This document shows, piece by piece, positions 26,254 through 34,607 of a stretch of DNA of 45,695 nucleotides. Made by a program: the position numbers and the translations under genes. Positions within the stretch are counted from its first letter, which is position 1. Each line of letters starts with the position of its first letter. The stretch is from Pseudomonas mandelii. Lineage in GTDB: Bacteria > Pseudomonadota > Gammaproteobacteria > Pseudomonadales > Pseudomonadaceae. The DNA lies in NCBI RefSeq assembly GCF_024138395.1, contig NZ_JAMYDU010000035.1, positions 1 through 45,695 on the forward strand, given 5' to 3'. The notes beneath the pieces were generated by a model. That model ran no database searches. It worked only from the letters and a program-made list of their open reading frames with translations, and was not told the origin of the DNA.

Positions 26254-26366
26254 GAGCGCTCGTTCGCGGGCGGCGGCAGGAGAACAGCATCATGGCGTGG
26301 GTGGGGAATAAAAGGAAGCAGGCTAACTATATTGGCCTTTGAATTTTTCAGCGTTATCGAGGGCCT

Positions 26367-26458
26367 CTTCGCGGGCGAGCCTCGCTCCTACGGTTTTGTG
26401 TCGTTCACGCGTAATGTGAACAACTCGGGACCTGTAGGAGCGAGGCTTGCCCGCGAAG
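26367..26458. repeat. REP-A inverted pair (REPIN)
   Basis: The inverted core is at 26367-26391 (with one change, GGCGAGCC) and the direct core at 26434-26458. It lies between the 3' end of ybiT and the MFS start, both on the minus strand. Confidence 0.88.
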
Positions 26459-26494
26459 GTGTCAGCACCCAATCATCCCTTGGCCCTGAAATGC

Positions 26495-26524
26495 AAAAAG
26501 CCCTGTCACCAGGACAGGGCTTTT
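26495..26524 (-). terminator. Intrinsic terminator of ybiT
   Basis: AAAAGCCCTGTC / GACAGGGCTTTT with a five-base loop, 17 bases after the ybiT stop. A and T tracts on both sides make it usable in both directions. Confidence 0.92.
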
Positions 26525-26540
26525 CTGTTTCAGCAGCTAT

Positions 26541-28130
26541 TTAGAACACAACGCCCTGGCTACGCAGGTAGTCGTCATAGGTGCCGCTGAAATCGATCAC
26601 GCCGCTAGGGCTGAGTTCGATGATGCGGGTAGCCAGAGACGATACGAACTCACGGTCGTGGCTGACGAAGATCAGCGTGCCCGGGTAGTTCTCCAGCGCC
26701 AGGTTCAGCGCCTCGATGGATTCCATGTCCAAGTGGTTGGTCGGCTCGTCCATGATCAGCACGTTCGGCTTTTGCAGGATCAGCTTGCCGAACAGCATGC
26801 GACCTTGCTCACCACCGGAGATGACCTTGACCGACTTGAGGATCTCGTCGTTGGAGAACAGCATGCGACCGAGGGTGCCGCGAACGATTTGCTCGCCGCC
26901 CTGGGTCCACTGGCCCATCCAGTCGAACAGGTTGCAGTCGTCTTCGAAGTCGTGAGCGTGGTCCTGGGCGTAGTAGCCCAATTCCGCGGCGTCGGTCCAC
27001 TTCACGGTACCGGCATCCGGGGTCAGTTCGTTGACCAGGGTGCGCAGCAGGGTGGTTTTACCGATACCGTTCGGGCCGATGATCGCCACGCGCTCGCCGG
27101 CCTCAACCTGGAAGCTGAAGTCCTTGAACAGGGTCTTGCCGTCGAAGCCTTTGGCCATGCGCTCGACGATGACCGCCTGACGGTGCAGCTTCTTGGTTTG
27201 TTCGAAACGGATGAACGGGCTCACACGGCTCGAAGGCTTGACTTCGGCCAGCTGGATCTTGTCAATCGCCTTGGCGCGGGAGGTCGCTTGCTTGGCTTTC
27301 GAGGCGTTGGCCGAGAAGCGGCTGACGAACGATTGCAGCTCGGAAATCTGCGCTTTCTTCTTAGCGTTGTCCGACAGCAGTTGCTCGCGGGACTGGGTCG
27401 CCACGGTCATGTACTCGTCGTAGTTGCCCGGGAACAGGCGCAACTCGCCGTAGTCCAGGTCAGCCATGTGGGTGCACACGCTGTTCAGGAAGTGACGGTC
27501 GTGGGAGATGATGATCATCAGGCTGGAGCGCTGGGTCAGAATGTTTTCCAGCCAGCGGATGGTGTTGATGTCCAGGTGGTTGGTCGGTTCGTCGAGCAAC
27601 AGCACTTCAGGATCGGAGAACAGTGCCTGCGCCAGCAACACGCGCAGTTTCCAGCCCGGCGACACTTCGCTCATCGGGCCAAAGTGCTGCTCGATGCCGA
27701 TACCCAGACCCAACAGCAATTCACCGGCACGGGATTCGGCGGTGTAGCCGTCCATTTCGGCGAATTCGGTTTCCAGCTCGGCCACGGCCATGCCGTCTTC
27801 TTCGGTCATTTCCGGCAGCGAGTAGATGCGGTCGCGCTCGGCCTTGACCTTCCACAGCTCTTCGTGACCCATGATCACGGTGTCGATCACGGTGAATTCT
27901 TCGTAGGCGAACTGATCCTGGCGCAACTTACCCAGACGCACGTTCGGCTCGAGCATGACCTGGCCACCGGACGGCTCGAGGTCGCCACCGAGGATTTTCA
28001 TGAAGGTCGACTTGCCGCAACCGTTGGCGCCGATCAGGCCGTAGCGGTTGCCGGCGCCGAATTTGACCGAAACGTTTTCGAATAGCGGCTTGGCGCCGAA
28101 CTGCATCGTGATGTTAGCTGTGGAGATCAA
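26541..28130 (-). CDS. ybiT: ABC-F family ATPase YbiT
   Basis: A 529-residue soluble twin-ATPase ABC-F protein that acts on ribosomes; the YbiT group modulates translation of difficult sequences. ABC1: Walker A GANGCGKST near 34-42, divergent signature SPGWKLRVLLAQ near 155, Walker B LLLDEPTNHLDI near 178. The linker (P-site tRNA interaction motif) is about 245-320. ABC2: GPNGIGKTT near 350, SGGEQGRMLFG near 440, Walker B LIMDEPTNHLDM near 462. The start codon is TTG at 28130 (ISTANITMQFG), as the strand begins at once; no ATG lies in range. The upstream DNA is an integrase remnant, so the promoter must lie inside or beyond it. Confidence 0.93.
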   Translation of the reverse strand: MISTANITMQFGAKPLFENVSVKFGAGNRYGLIGANGCGKSTFMKILGGDLEPSGGQVMLEPNVRLGKLRQDQFAYEEFTVIDTVIMGHEELWKVKAERDRIYSLPEMTEEDGMAVAELETEFAEMDGYTAESRAGELLLGLGIGIEQHFGPMSEVSPGWKLRVLLAQALFSDPEVLLLDEPTNHLDINTIRWLENILTQRSSLMIIISHDRHFLNSVCTHMADLDYGELRLFPGNYDEYMTVATQSREQLLSDNAKKKAQISELQSFVSRFSANASKAKQATSRAKAIDKIQLAEVKPSSRVSPFIRFEQTKKLHRQAVIVERMAKGFDGKTLFKDFSFQVEAGERVAIIGPNGIGKTTLLRTLVNELTPDAGTVKWTDAAELGYYAQDHAHDFEDDCNLFDWMGQWTQGGEQIVRGTLGRMLFSNDEILKSVKVISGGEQGRMLFGKLILQKPNVLIMDEPTNHLDMESIEALNLALENYPGTLIFVSHDREFVSSLATRIIELSPSGVIDFSGTYDDYLRSQGVVF

Positions 28131-28135
28131 TTACT

Positions 28136-28429
28136 TTACCTATCAATGGGTTGCGAGCTGCGCATTTGGCGCTTGGGCCATACCTGGGACATTCTGGAGT
28201 TTCTCTCCATCTCTCCCCAGTCACCGCTAGCGTTCAACCAGCGCGCATAAGTCGAGAGCAGCATCTGGACGCTGTGTCCAAGCTGTTGGGCAAAAAAGGC
28301 GGGATTCATGCCAGACGTTGCGCATATTGTCGCATAAGTGTGACGGCAGTTGTACGGTGGGCGATAACGTGTCGCAGGCTTCTTCAAGGTTCGGCCCTGG
28401 GTTCGTGCAGAACCGGGGTCTGGCGAATG
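28136..28429 (-). pseudogene. Truncated tyrosine recombinase (phage-type integrase), C-terminal fragment
   Basis: An open frame that encodes only the C-terminal ~95 residues of a tyrosine recombinase. The box II Arg-His pair is in NCRHTYATICATSGMNP, the LGHS box in FAQQLGHS, and the nucleophile Tyr in LLSTYARWLN. In-frame upstream sequence (RTLKKPATRYRPPY) still matches the family up to a TAA at 28430-28432; the N-terminal ~300 residues are gone. It ends five bases before the ybiT TTG. It is the clearest scar of a former integrative element. Confidence 0.8.
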
Positions 28430-28698
28430 TTATTTTTGTTCAGCGTTGTGTTCGGGACACTGGGCGCTGCTGTGGGTAAAGTCAGCTCCGCTTGCCCGGC
28501 CAGGTGTGTTTCAGATGGATTACTGAATGGCCAGCAGTTGGTCAGGGTGGGCACCAATAACATTTCCCAAGCGCAGTGCTTCCTGCGCGCTATCCGCTCC
28601 AGACCTCGGGATACTGGCGTTCCTGAAGTTATCGACTATTGCTTACTGAGCCGTTTCGGCGAACCAATTGGCTCCGGCCACTGCTCGAAAGGACTCAT
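28430..28698. other. Gene-free stretch beside the integrase remnant
   Basis: 270 bases with no ORF I can support. Reading frames open through it have no ribosome site and no recognisable motif. Probably decayed mobile-element DNA and the promoter region of the lipoprotein gene at 28699. Confidence 0.4.
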
Positions 28699-28902
28699 AT
28701 GAAACTCAATATCATTGCTTTGGGCTTGCTTGCTGTTTTGGCCGGCTGCACAACTGCTGGCCCCTATGTCACCAACATATCGAGCGATGGGCGTAATGGC
28801 TTGAACATCGAGAAGTGTGCCGTGAAGATGAATGCTTTCATGGGTACTGTTAGCACCTCCGAATGCACAAGCCAGAATGTGCAGCTCAGCCGAGGCAACT
28901 GA
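28699..28902 (+). CDS. Small lipoprotein, unknown function
   Basis: A 67-residue precursor with a lipoprotein signal peptide: MKLNIIALGLLAVLAGC, lipobox LAGC with Cys17. The mature part of about 50 residues has TAGPYVTNISSDGRNGLNIE and two Cys (EKCAV, SECTS) that could form a disulfide. Similar small lipoproteins beginning TAGPYVTNISSDG occur in other pseudomonads as far as I recall; function unknown. AAAGGACTC is the ribosome site before ATG 28699. The +2 residue is Thr, which favours outer-membrane sorting. Confidence 0.72.
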   Translation: MKLNIIALGLLAVLAGCTTAGPYVTNISSDGRNGLNIEKCAVKMNAFMGTVSTSECTSQNVQLSRGN

Positions 28903-28998
28903 TCCGGTAAAGATCGACTGGCTGGCAGCCGTTGAAACTCTGCTTTGTCGCACGCTGAGCGGCGTGCGACAAAACCAGCGACTGAACCAGGTCGAGAC

Positions 28999-29205
28999 TC
29001 AGAGCACGTAGCCAGTGGCTTGTCCGAGGTGGTTGTCCTGCCCTCCAGTGATGAGGTGCAGTGGAATGTGCTGTTGTTCATCAATGGACGGGATTTCGAA
29101 ACTTCCCACTATTTGCAGGTGCCGCTCATTCAGTCCGGTCGACTCTTCTTCTTTTGCCTTAGCCATTCTCGCGTGGTTCGCTGCGATTTCATTGAGAGTT
29201 GACAC
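28999..29205 (-). CDS. Small hypothetical protein
   Basis: A 68-residue hydrophilic protein with GTG start at 29205 and GGGAGAT upstream (STLNEIAANHARMAKAKEEE). The N-terminal helix is charged, and the rest is His/Gln-rich (HIPLHLITGGQDNHLGQATG). No named family was recognised. Codon use is less typical of the core genome than its neighbours. It is convergent with the lipoprotein gene across 96 bases. Moderate confidence only. Confidence 0.45.
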   Translation of the reverse strand: MSTLNEIAANHARMAKAKEEESTGLNERHLQIVGSFEIPSIDEQQHIPLHLITGGQDNHLGQATGYVL

Positions 29206-29587
29206 GTTACATCTCCCGGTGACTGACCAAGCGTTTCGCTGGAGTCCTAAGCGTTAATTTAATTGCAGTCGCGTCAGAATTACGTCGTTCTGGGGCTGCT
29301 ACGTCCGGCTTCTGCAAAGCCTGAGCCAGACACTGTCGCGTATTGGACGCCATGTTTACATAGGCGACGAATGGTGGTATGGCATGAAGCTACTATCGAG
29401 AGAACGGTTCCAACTAACTGGATGATCCGCGCTCCTGACGTGCACACATTTTCACAGTTGAAGGTTAACTATTAGTTACAAAGTGTGGCTAAAATGCCAT
29501 CTTTCATCATCATGCCGACCATCGGCATGGCTCAAGAACGCGCCATCGGGACGCAGTTTGTTCACTTTCTGACGTGTGACGATTTTC
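29206..29587. other. AT-richer stretch upstream of lpxO
   Basis: About 380 bases with no supported gene. It contains TTAACTATTAG around 29463-29474 and a short inverted repeat CATGCCGA / TCGGCATG around 29514-29530. Promoters for lpxO and the divergent small gene are expected here but were not defined. Confidence 0.3.
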
Positions 29588-30487
29588 GTGAAACTCATCA
29601 TTACCGCTATTTATGTCATCTCCGTCGCGTATGTTCACTTGCGTGGAAAAGTGCGCCACAAATTAGGCCGCCAACTAAGCGACCACTCTACGTTTCTGGC
29701 GCCGATCAATTGCTTCCTTTATCTGTTCTCCAAAACGCCCAACAAGCCTTATCTAGACCCGGCAGACTTTCCCGACTTGAGCCCTTTGCAGGCTCATTGG
29801 GAAGAGATTCGCGCCGAAGGCCAGAATCTGCTCAAGGCCGGGCAGATCAAGCGTTCCAATCAATACGACGACGTTGGTTTCAATTCGTTTTTCAAAAGTG
29901 GCTGGAAGCGTTTCTATCTCAAATGGTATGGCGACAGTCACCCGTCGGCCGCGAAGCTTTGCCCGCGCACGACTGAACTGGTGCAAAGCATCGGCTCGAT
30001 CAAGGCAGCGATGTTCGCCGAACTGCCACCGGGTTCGAAACTGGTCCGTCACCGCGATCCATATGCCGGTTCCTACCGTTATCACTTGGGGTTGGAAACG
30101 CCGAACGATGCCGGCTGCTACATCAACGTCGACGGTGAGAACTACCATTGGCGCGACGGCGAAGCGGTGATGTTCGATGAGACCTTCATTCATTACGCCG
30201 AAAACACCACCGCGCAGAACCGCATCATCTTGTTCTGTGACATCGAGCGGCCGATGAAGTATCGCTGGGCGGCGGCGTTCAATCGTTGGTTCAGCCGCAC
30301 GGTGATGGCGGCGGCGGGCGCGCCGAACGATGCGGGCGACAAGGTTGGTGGCATCAACCGATTGTTCGCCAGAATCTACAAGATTCGCCTGCGCGGCAAA
30401 GCGCTCAAGAAACGTAACCGCACTCGCTACTACCTGGAGAAGTGGGCGGTTTTTGCTGGGTTGCTGGCGATTTTTGTTTTGATCTGA
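29588..30487 (+). CDS. lpxO: LpxO-type lipid A 2-hydroxylase (aspartyl/asparaginyl beta-hydroxylase family)
   Basis: A 299-residue Fe(II)/2-oxoglutarate dioxygenase at the inner membrane that puts a 2-hydroxyl on a lipid A acyl chain. Hydrophobic N-terminal anchor KLIITAIYVISVAYVHLRG at 2-20. The catalytic facial triad lies in the His/Asp of LVRHRDPYAGS near 158 and the distal His of DETFIHYAEN near 205. A second hydrophobic segment closes the C-terminus (WAVFAGLLAIFVLI). GTG 29588 is preferred because relatives begin with the anchor; a GTG at 29576 would add four residues. No strong ribosome site is visible. Fits with cptA as a second LPS-modifying gene in the window. Confidence 0.85.
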   Translation: MKLIITAIYVISVAYVHLRGKVRHKLGRQLSDHSTFLAPINCFLYLFSKTPNKPYLDPADFPDLSPLQAHWEEIRAEGQNLLKAGQIKRSNQYDDVGFNSFFKSGWKRFYLKWYGDSHPSAAKLCPRTTELVQSIGSIKAAMFAELPPGSKLVRHRDPYAGSYRYHLGLETPNDAGCYINVDGENYHWRDGEAVMFDETFIHYAENTTAQNRIILFCDIERPMKYRWAAAFNRWFSRTVMAAAGAPNDAGDKVGGINRLFARIYKIRLRGKALKKRNRTRYYLEKWAVFAGLLAIFVLI

Positions 30488-30511
30488 GTTTTGCGGTGTG
30501 GCGCATGACGC

Positions 30512-30602
30512 CATCGCGGGCAAGCCCGCTCCCACAGTATCCGCGTCGAATACAAATTCTGTGAACGTCGCCGAACCTGTGGGAGCGGGCTTGCCCGCGA
30601 AG
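30512..30602. repeat. REP-A variant inverted pair
   Basis: The GTGGGAGCGGGCTTGCCCGC subtype: inverted core at 30512-30537 and direct core at 30577-30602. It lies between the convergent lpxO and ku genes. Confidence 0.88.
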
Positions 30603-30632
30603 AGGCCAGTATTTTCACCGCCTAATGATCGG

Positions 30633-31490
30633 TCAGCCACTAGACCGTTTCGTAGGTTTCTTCTCCGCAGTAGATTTGGCTTTGGCCGTTTTACCGCCAC
30701 CCCTGCCACCAAGACTACGTTTGAGCAGTTCAGTCAAATCGATAACATCGGCCGTCTTGCGTTCCTCTTCACCCGTAGCGGTTTCGACGGTTTCGATCTT
30801 GCCTTCATGAGCCTTCGTCTCGACCAGCGCCATGATCTTTTCTTCGAAGCTGTCGCGGTACTCCTCGGGCGTCCAGTCGGCGCTCATGTCCTCCACCAGC
30901 CGTTTGGCCATATCGAGCTCACCCTTGGCCAGATCCGGCTTGGTCACTTCACTGCCCAGTTCCAGTTGAGCAAGGCTGCGCACCTCGGCGGGCCAGCGCA
31001 GCTTCACCAGCACCATGGCTGATTCCAGCGGCATGAGGGCGGCCAGGTACTGGCGGGTGTGCAAAACAACGCGGGCCAGGGCGACCTTGTTGGTTCTGCT
31101 GAGCGTTTCGCGTAACAGCGCATAGACCTTGCCGCCGCGTTTATCCGGGGCCAGGTAGTAAGGCGTATCGATGTTTTGCAGGGGGATTTGCTCGCTATCG
31201 ACAAAGGCAAAAATGTCGATGGTCTGGGTCGACACGGGATGGGCCGAACGAATCTCCTCTTCGCTAAGCACCACGTAGCGCCCCTTTTCGTACTGGACCC
31301 CTTTGACGATGTGCTCCTTGGTGACTTCCTTGCCAGTGACTTTGTTCACGCGCTTATAGCCCACCGGCTCCATGCTGCGGCTGTCGAGCCAGTCGAAATC
31401 CACCCCGTGGGAAGACGTCGCCGAGACCAGTGCCACGGGGATGTGCACCAGACCGAAACTGATTGCGCCTTTCCAGATTGCCCGTGCCAT
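30633..31490 (-). CDS. ku: Non-homologous end-joining protein Ku
   Basis: A 285-residue bacterial Ku that forms a homodimeric ring on DNA ends and recruits LigD. It starts with the conserved ARAIWKGAISFGLVHIPVAL. The beta-barrel core runs to about residue 250, with ADWTPEEYRDSFEEKIMALV near 205-224. The Lys-rich C-terminal tail (GGKTAKAKSTAEKKPTKRSS, about 262-284) is the extended tail that affects DNA threading. ligD is not in the window. The ATG at 31490 has only a weak GAGAGC site. Single-gene unit, divergent from the Pro-rich peptide gene. Confidence 0.94.
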   Translation of the reverse strand: MARAIWKGAISFGLVHIPVALVSATSSHGVDFDWLDSRSMEPVGYKRVNKVTGKEVTKEHIVKGVQYEKGRYVVLSEEEIRSAHPVSTQTIDIFAFVDSEQIPLQNIDTPYYLAPDKRGGKVYALLRETLSRTNKVALARVVLHTRQYLAALMPLESAMVLVKLRWPAEVRSLAQLELGSEVTKPDLAKGELDMAKRLVEDMSADWTPEEYRDSFEEKIMALVETKAHEGKIETVETATGEEERKTADVIDLTELLKRSLGGRGGGKTAKAKSTAEKKPTKRSSG

Positions 31491-31705
31491 CGTCGTGCTC
31501 TCGTCAGTCGATTGATGTTCAGGTGACCTGTGGCCAAGAGCAAAAGTTTCAGTCGGCGGCGGCCCGGTCCTGCGGGCGGATCGGCGGTACGATTAACCTC
31601 GTGTTACATCTTGTGGCGGAGGTTTTAGTTAACAAATCCGGACCCTGGGCGTAGCGTGGCTCTATTCATCCATGAAGCATGGCACGCTCATTTAGAGAGG
31701 TCCCC

Positions 31706-32065
31706 ATGAACCGATGTGTGCTCGGCGTCATCGCGCTGGCATTGAGTGGCGTACTGAGCCCTTTGGCTCTGGCAGACGCTGCATCGCTGTCCTCGCCCTT
31801 GCTGCTGGCGCAGAACCTGCCGGGCAGCACCAATAACAATCCCTACAACAACCCGATTCGCCGGGCCAATCCCAACAGCATGCAAGGCACGCAACCCAAC
31901 ATTCCCGTGATCCGTGGGCCGAGCACGGTGCCTGTGCCACGACCGCCAACGCTCGATAACGGCGGTATCGGCAATCGCTATCCGCAAGATCGACCGGCGC
32001 CCACTGGCCAACCGAAATTCATTCCCAATCCACCGCCCCGGGACTCGGACCGCAACTACCGTTGA
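31706..32065 (+). CDS. Secreted Pro/Asn-rich small protein
   Basis: A 119-residue precursor with a signal peptide about 1-27 (GVIALALSGVLSPLALA). The mature part is low-complexity and disordered: Asn/Pro-rich (NLPGSTNNNPYNNPIRRANP), then VPVPRPPTL and a C-terminal NPPPRDSDRNYR. No named family. ATG 31706 with GAGGTC upstream is preferred over 31679. It lies 51 bases before the PQQ dehydrogenase on the same strand, so co-transcription is likely; it may be a periplasmic companion, but that is only positional. Confidence 0.7.
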   Translation: MNRCVLGVIALALSGVLSPLALADAASLSSPLLLAQNLPGSTNNNPYNNPIRRANPNSMQGTQPNIPVIRGPSTVPVPRPPTLDNGGIGNRYPQDRPAPTGQPKFIPNPPPRDSDRNYR

Positions 32066-32116
32066 ACGGCAGGACAGAAGTCTTGCCAGCCCTATTGACG
32101 ACAAAAGGAATCGTGC

Positions 32117-33268
32117 ATGTTGCGTAAAACCCTCTTGGCCACTTTCTGTGCCAGCGCGTTGTTGACAGTCACGGCGCCCGCCCTCGCGGCGCCCACACAG
32201 GATTTTAAAAGCGAACAGGGCACCCTTGAGCTCACGCCAATCGTTAAAGGCCTGGAGCATCCCTGGGCGCTGGCGTTTCTGCCCGACCGCCAAGGGATGC
32301 TGGTGACCGAGCGACCCGGCAACCTGCGGCTGGTCAGCGCTGACGGCAAACTCTCGGGTCCGCTCAATGGCGTGCCTCAGGTCTGGGCCAAGGGGCAGGG
32401 CGGATTGCTCGATGTGGTGTTGTCGCCCGATTTCAAGCAAGACCGCATGGTCTATCTGTCTTACGCCGAAGGGGGCGGTGAAGGCGGCAAGGCCGGCACG
32501 GCGGTCGGGCGCGGACGGTTGTCGGATGACCTGACGGCGATCAAGGATTTCAGGGTGATCTTCCGTCAGGAGCCCAAGCTCTCGGTTGGCAATCACTTCG
32601 GCTCGCGATTGGTGTTCGACCGCGACGGTTATCTGTTCATCACCCTGGGCGAGAATAACGACCGGCCCACGGCGCAGGACCTCGACAAGCTGCAAGGCAA
32701 GATCGTGCGGCTCTATCCGGACGGCAAGGTGCCGAAGGACAATCCCTTTGTCGGGCAAAAAGGCGTTCGCCCGGAAATCTGGTCCTACGGCCAACGCAAC
32801 CCGCAAGGCGCGGCCCTCAACCCCTGGAGCGGCACACTCTGGGAAAACGAGCACGGCCCCCGGGGCGGTGACGAGATCAACATCATTGAACGAGGCAAAA
32901 ATTACGGCTGGCCGATGGCAACCCACGGCATCAACTATTCCGGCCTGCCTGTCCCGGAAGCCAAGGGCGAAACCGCCGAAGGCACTGTGGGCCCGCACCA
33001 TGTCTGGGAAAATTCCCCCGGCCTGAGCGGCATGGCCTTCTATGACGGCGATCGCTTCAAGGCCTGGCAGCACAACGTGTTTATCGGTGCGCTAGTGAGC
33101 CAGGAGCTGATTCGCCTGCAGTTCGATGGAGACAAAGTTGTTCACGAAGAGCGGTTGCTCGGTGAACTCAACAAACGTATTCGCGATGTACGGCAGGGGC
33201 CGGATGGGTATTTGTATGTGTTGACCGATGAAGATGACGGGGTGCTGTACAAGGTTGGTTTGAAGTAA
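32117..33268 (+). CDS. PQQ-dependent soluble aldose sugar dehydrogenase
   Basis: A 383-residue periplasmic six-bladed propeller that oxidises aldoses with PQQ and passes electrons to the respiratory chain; relatives include E. coli YliI/Asd. Signal peptide about 1-24 (ASALLTVTAPALAA). Family motifs: LEHPWALAFLPD near 46, LSVGNHFGSRLVFDRDGYLF near 154-173 (catalytic His), YGQRNPQGAALNP near 230, and the PQQ/Ca site NEHGPRGGDEINII near 248. The start with AAAGGAATC upstream is sound. Sugar specificity is not predicted. Confidence 0.92.
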   Translation: MLRKTLLATFCASALLTVTAPALAAPTQDFKSEQGTLELTPIVKGLEHPWALAFLPDRQGMLVTERPGNLRLVSADGKLSGPLNGVPQVWAKGQGGLLDVVLSPDFKQDRMVYLSYAEGGGEGGKAGTAVGRGRLSDDLTAIKDFRVIFRQEPKLSVGNHFGSRLVFDRDGYLFITLGENNDRPTAQDLDKLQGKIVRLYPDGKVPKDNPFVGQKGVRPEIWSYGQRNPQGAALNPWSGTLWENEHGPRGGDEINIIERGKNYGWPMATHGINYSGLPVPEAKGETAEGTVGPHHVWENSPGLSGMAFYDGDRFKAWQHNVFIGALVSQELIRLQFDGDKVVHEERLLGELNKRIRDVRQGPDGYLYVLTDEDDGVLYKVGLK

Positions 33269-33278
33269 CCAACTCCCA

Positions 33279-33410
33279 GTAGCAGCTGGCGAAGCCTGCG
33301 TTCGGCTGCGCAGCAGTCGTCTATCTTGGCGCCTCGGTCTACCTGAGCCACCGGGGTGGATCATTTTACGACTGCTGCGCAGCCGAACGCAGGCTTCGCC
33401 AGCTGCTACA
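33279..33410. repeat. REP-B' inverted pair
   Basis: Arms like those at 24925-25054, with GCGCAGCAGTCGT in place of GCGAAGCAGTCGT; both arms carry the same compensatory change, which keeps pairing. It lies between the convergent dehydrogenase and GNAT-C39 genes. Confidence 0.88.
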
Positions 33411-33417
33411 GGGAGTT

Positions 33418-34515
33418 TCACCGTGGAGCATACAGAATCACCGCTGCCCGCAGCTTTCCCCGCCCGAAACTGCACATTTTGTCGAACTCTCCATGGCTGA
33501 CCGGCAAGTGCTGGCAGTCCATCGGCTGACGATGCTGACTGTGGTCCACATCCGGATCGTGCAGGAAGACGAACTCTTCATCGCAATCGGTGACGCACAC
33601 CCAGTGCGGCGCCTTGGAACGGGTCAGGCGATAGCTGCTGATCAATACCAGCGGCTGTCCACCATCGTGCAATAACCGTGGCAGATCCAGTGGTCCGCCA
33701 ATCATTCGCTCCACGTCGGTATCTTGCAATTGCGCCGTGAACTCCTCGTGTACCAGGCGCATTACGTCTTTTTTATGCGCATCGCGTACACCGTCGAGAA
33801 ACAGCGGCCCAGCCATGCTCAGTTGCAGCCGAACCCGAAAGCCACGCCTCCACGCCGCCAGCGCCAGACCTTGAGGGCTGCAGCCACCATGGCCAGACGT
33901 CATGAACACCGTGGTCGCCTCGCGCCAGATTTGCAGTTCTTCGCTGCGCTCCAGTGCTCGATCCTCTTGCAGCGCGCCCATGGCCATCAACAGGCAGGCC
34001 GGACCGCAGGTGAACTCGGTGGTCTGCGGGTAGTAAGGCATCTTGATGCTGCGTGAGTCGCGGTGCTGGAGGATCCGTTTTTCCAGTCGTAGCGCGTCAG
34101 CATGGTCCTGGTAATAGTCATGAATCAATGCGAAACGTCGGTAGCCGTTGCGTTCATACAGGGCAATCGCTGCGCGATTGTCGATACGCACCTCCAATCG
34201 CAGGTAGGCGCAGTCGTGCTCAAGGGCGCAGGCCTCGACACGTTCGAGCAATCGTTTGCCCAGTCCACTGCCGCGAGCATCAAGGCCAATCGCAATCGAA
34301 TACAGGCGCGCCAGTGACGTGCCCCGGTGAAACAGCACCACCGCATAACCGAGCAAATGCTCGCCACGTTGGGCCACCAGCAATTGCCCGTGAGCCCGCG
34401 TGATCATCCATTGAAAGCTGCGGCTATTGAGCCGATCCGTGGTGAAACATTGCTGTTCGAGTGCCAGCAATGCCGGTATGTCTTCAACTACCGCCAAGCG
34501 AAAAACAGGGTTCAT
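33418..34515 (-). CDS. GNAT acetyltransferase - C39-like peptidase fusion
   Basis: A 365-residue fusion. Residues 1-155 are a GNAT (RimI-like) acetyltransferase with acetyl-CoA loop GLDARGSGLGKRLLE near 76-90 and YERNGYRRFA near 120. Residues 165-365 form a papain-like/C39 peptidase: Cys in TTEFTCGPACLLMAMG near 172, His in APHWVCVTDCDEEF near 310, then LHDPDVDHS. The start at 34515 begins the GNAT strand; ribosome site weak. It is divergent from the RimK-like ligase, 92 bases apart. Comparative genomics has linked this fusion and RLAN-RimK ligases in proposed peptide-tagging systems; the substrate is unknown. Confidence 0.82.
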   Translation of the reverse strand: MNPVFRLAVVEDIPALLALEQQCFTTDRLNSRSFQWMITRAHGQLLVAQRGEHLLGYAVVLFHRGTSLARLYSIAIGLDARGSGLGKRLLERVEACALEHDCAYLRLEVRIDNRAAIALYERNGYRRFALIHDYYQDHADALRLEKRILQHRDSRSIKMPYYPQTTEFTCGPACLLMAMGALQEDRALERSEELQIWREATTVFMTSGHGGCSPQGLALAAWRRGFRVRLQLSMAGPLFLDGVRDAHKKDVMRLVHEEFTAQLQDTDVERMIGGPLDLPRLLHDGGQPLVLISSYRLTRSKAPHWVCVTDCDEEFVFLHDPDVDHSQHRQPMDCQHLPVSHGEFDKMCSFGRGKLRAAVILYAPR

Positions 34516-34607
34516 ATGGCCGCCGTAAAAGTTGCGTAATGAAACGGGACTTTCGAAAAAGTTCGTGCTTAATAGGAAAGGTCTTGTTCTCCAACGGATC
34601 AATCACT

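Noticed and set aside
26658..28085. A 475-codon open frame opposite ybiT
   Set aside because: Antisense shadow; composition (Val, Gln, Gly, His rich) follows from the codons of the real ABC-F gene.
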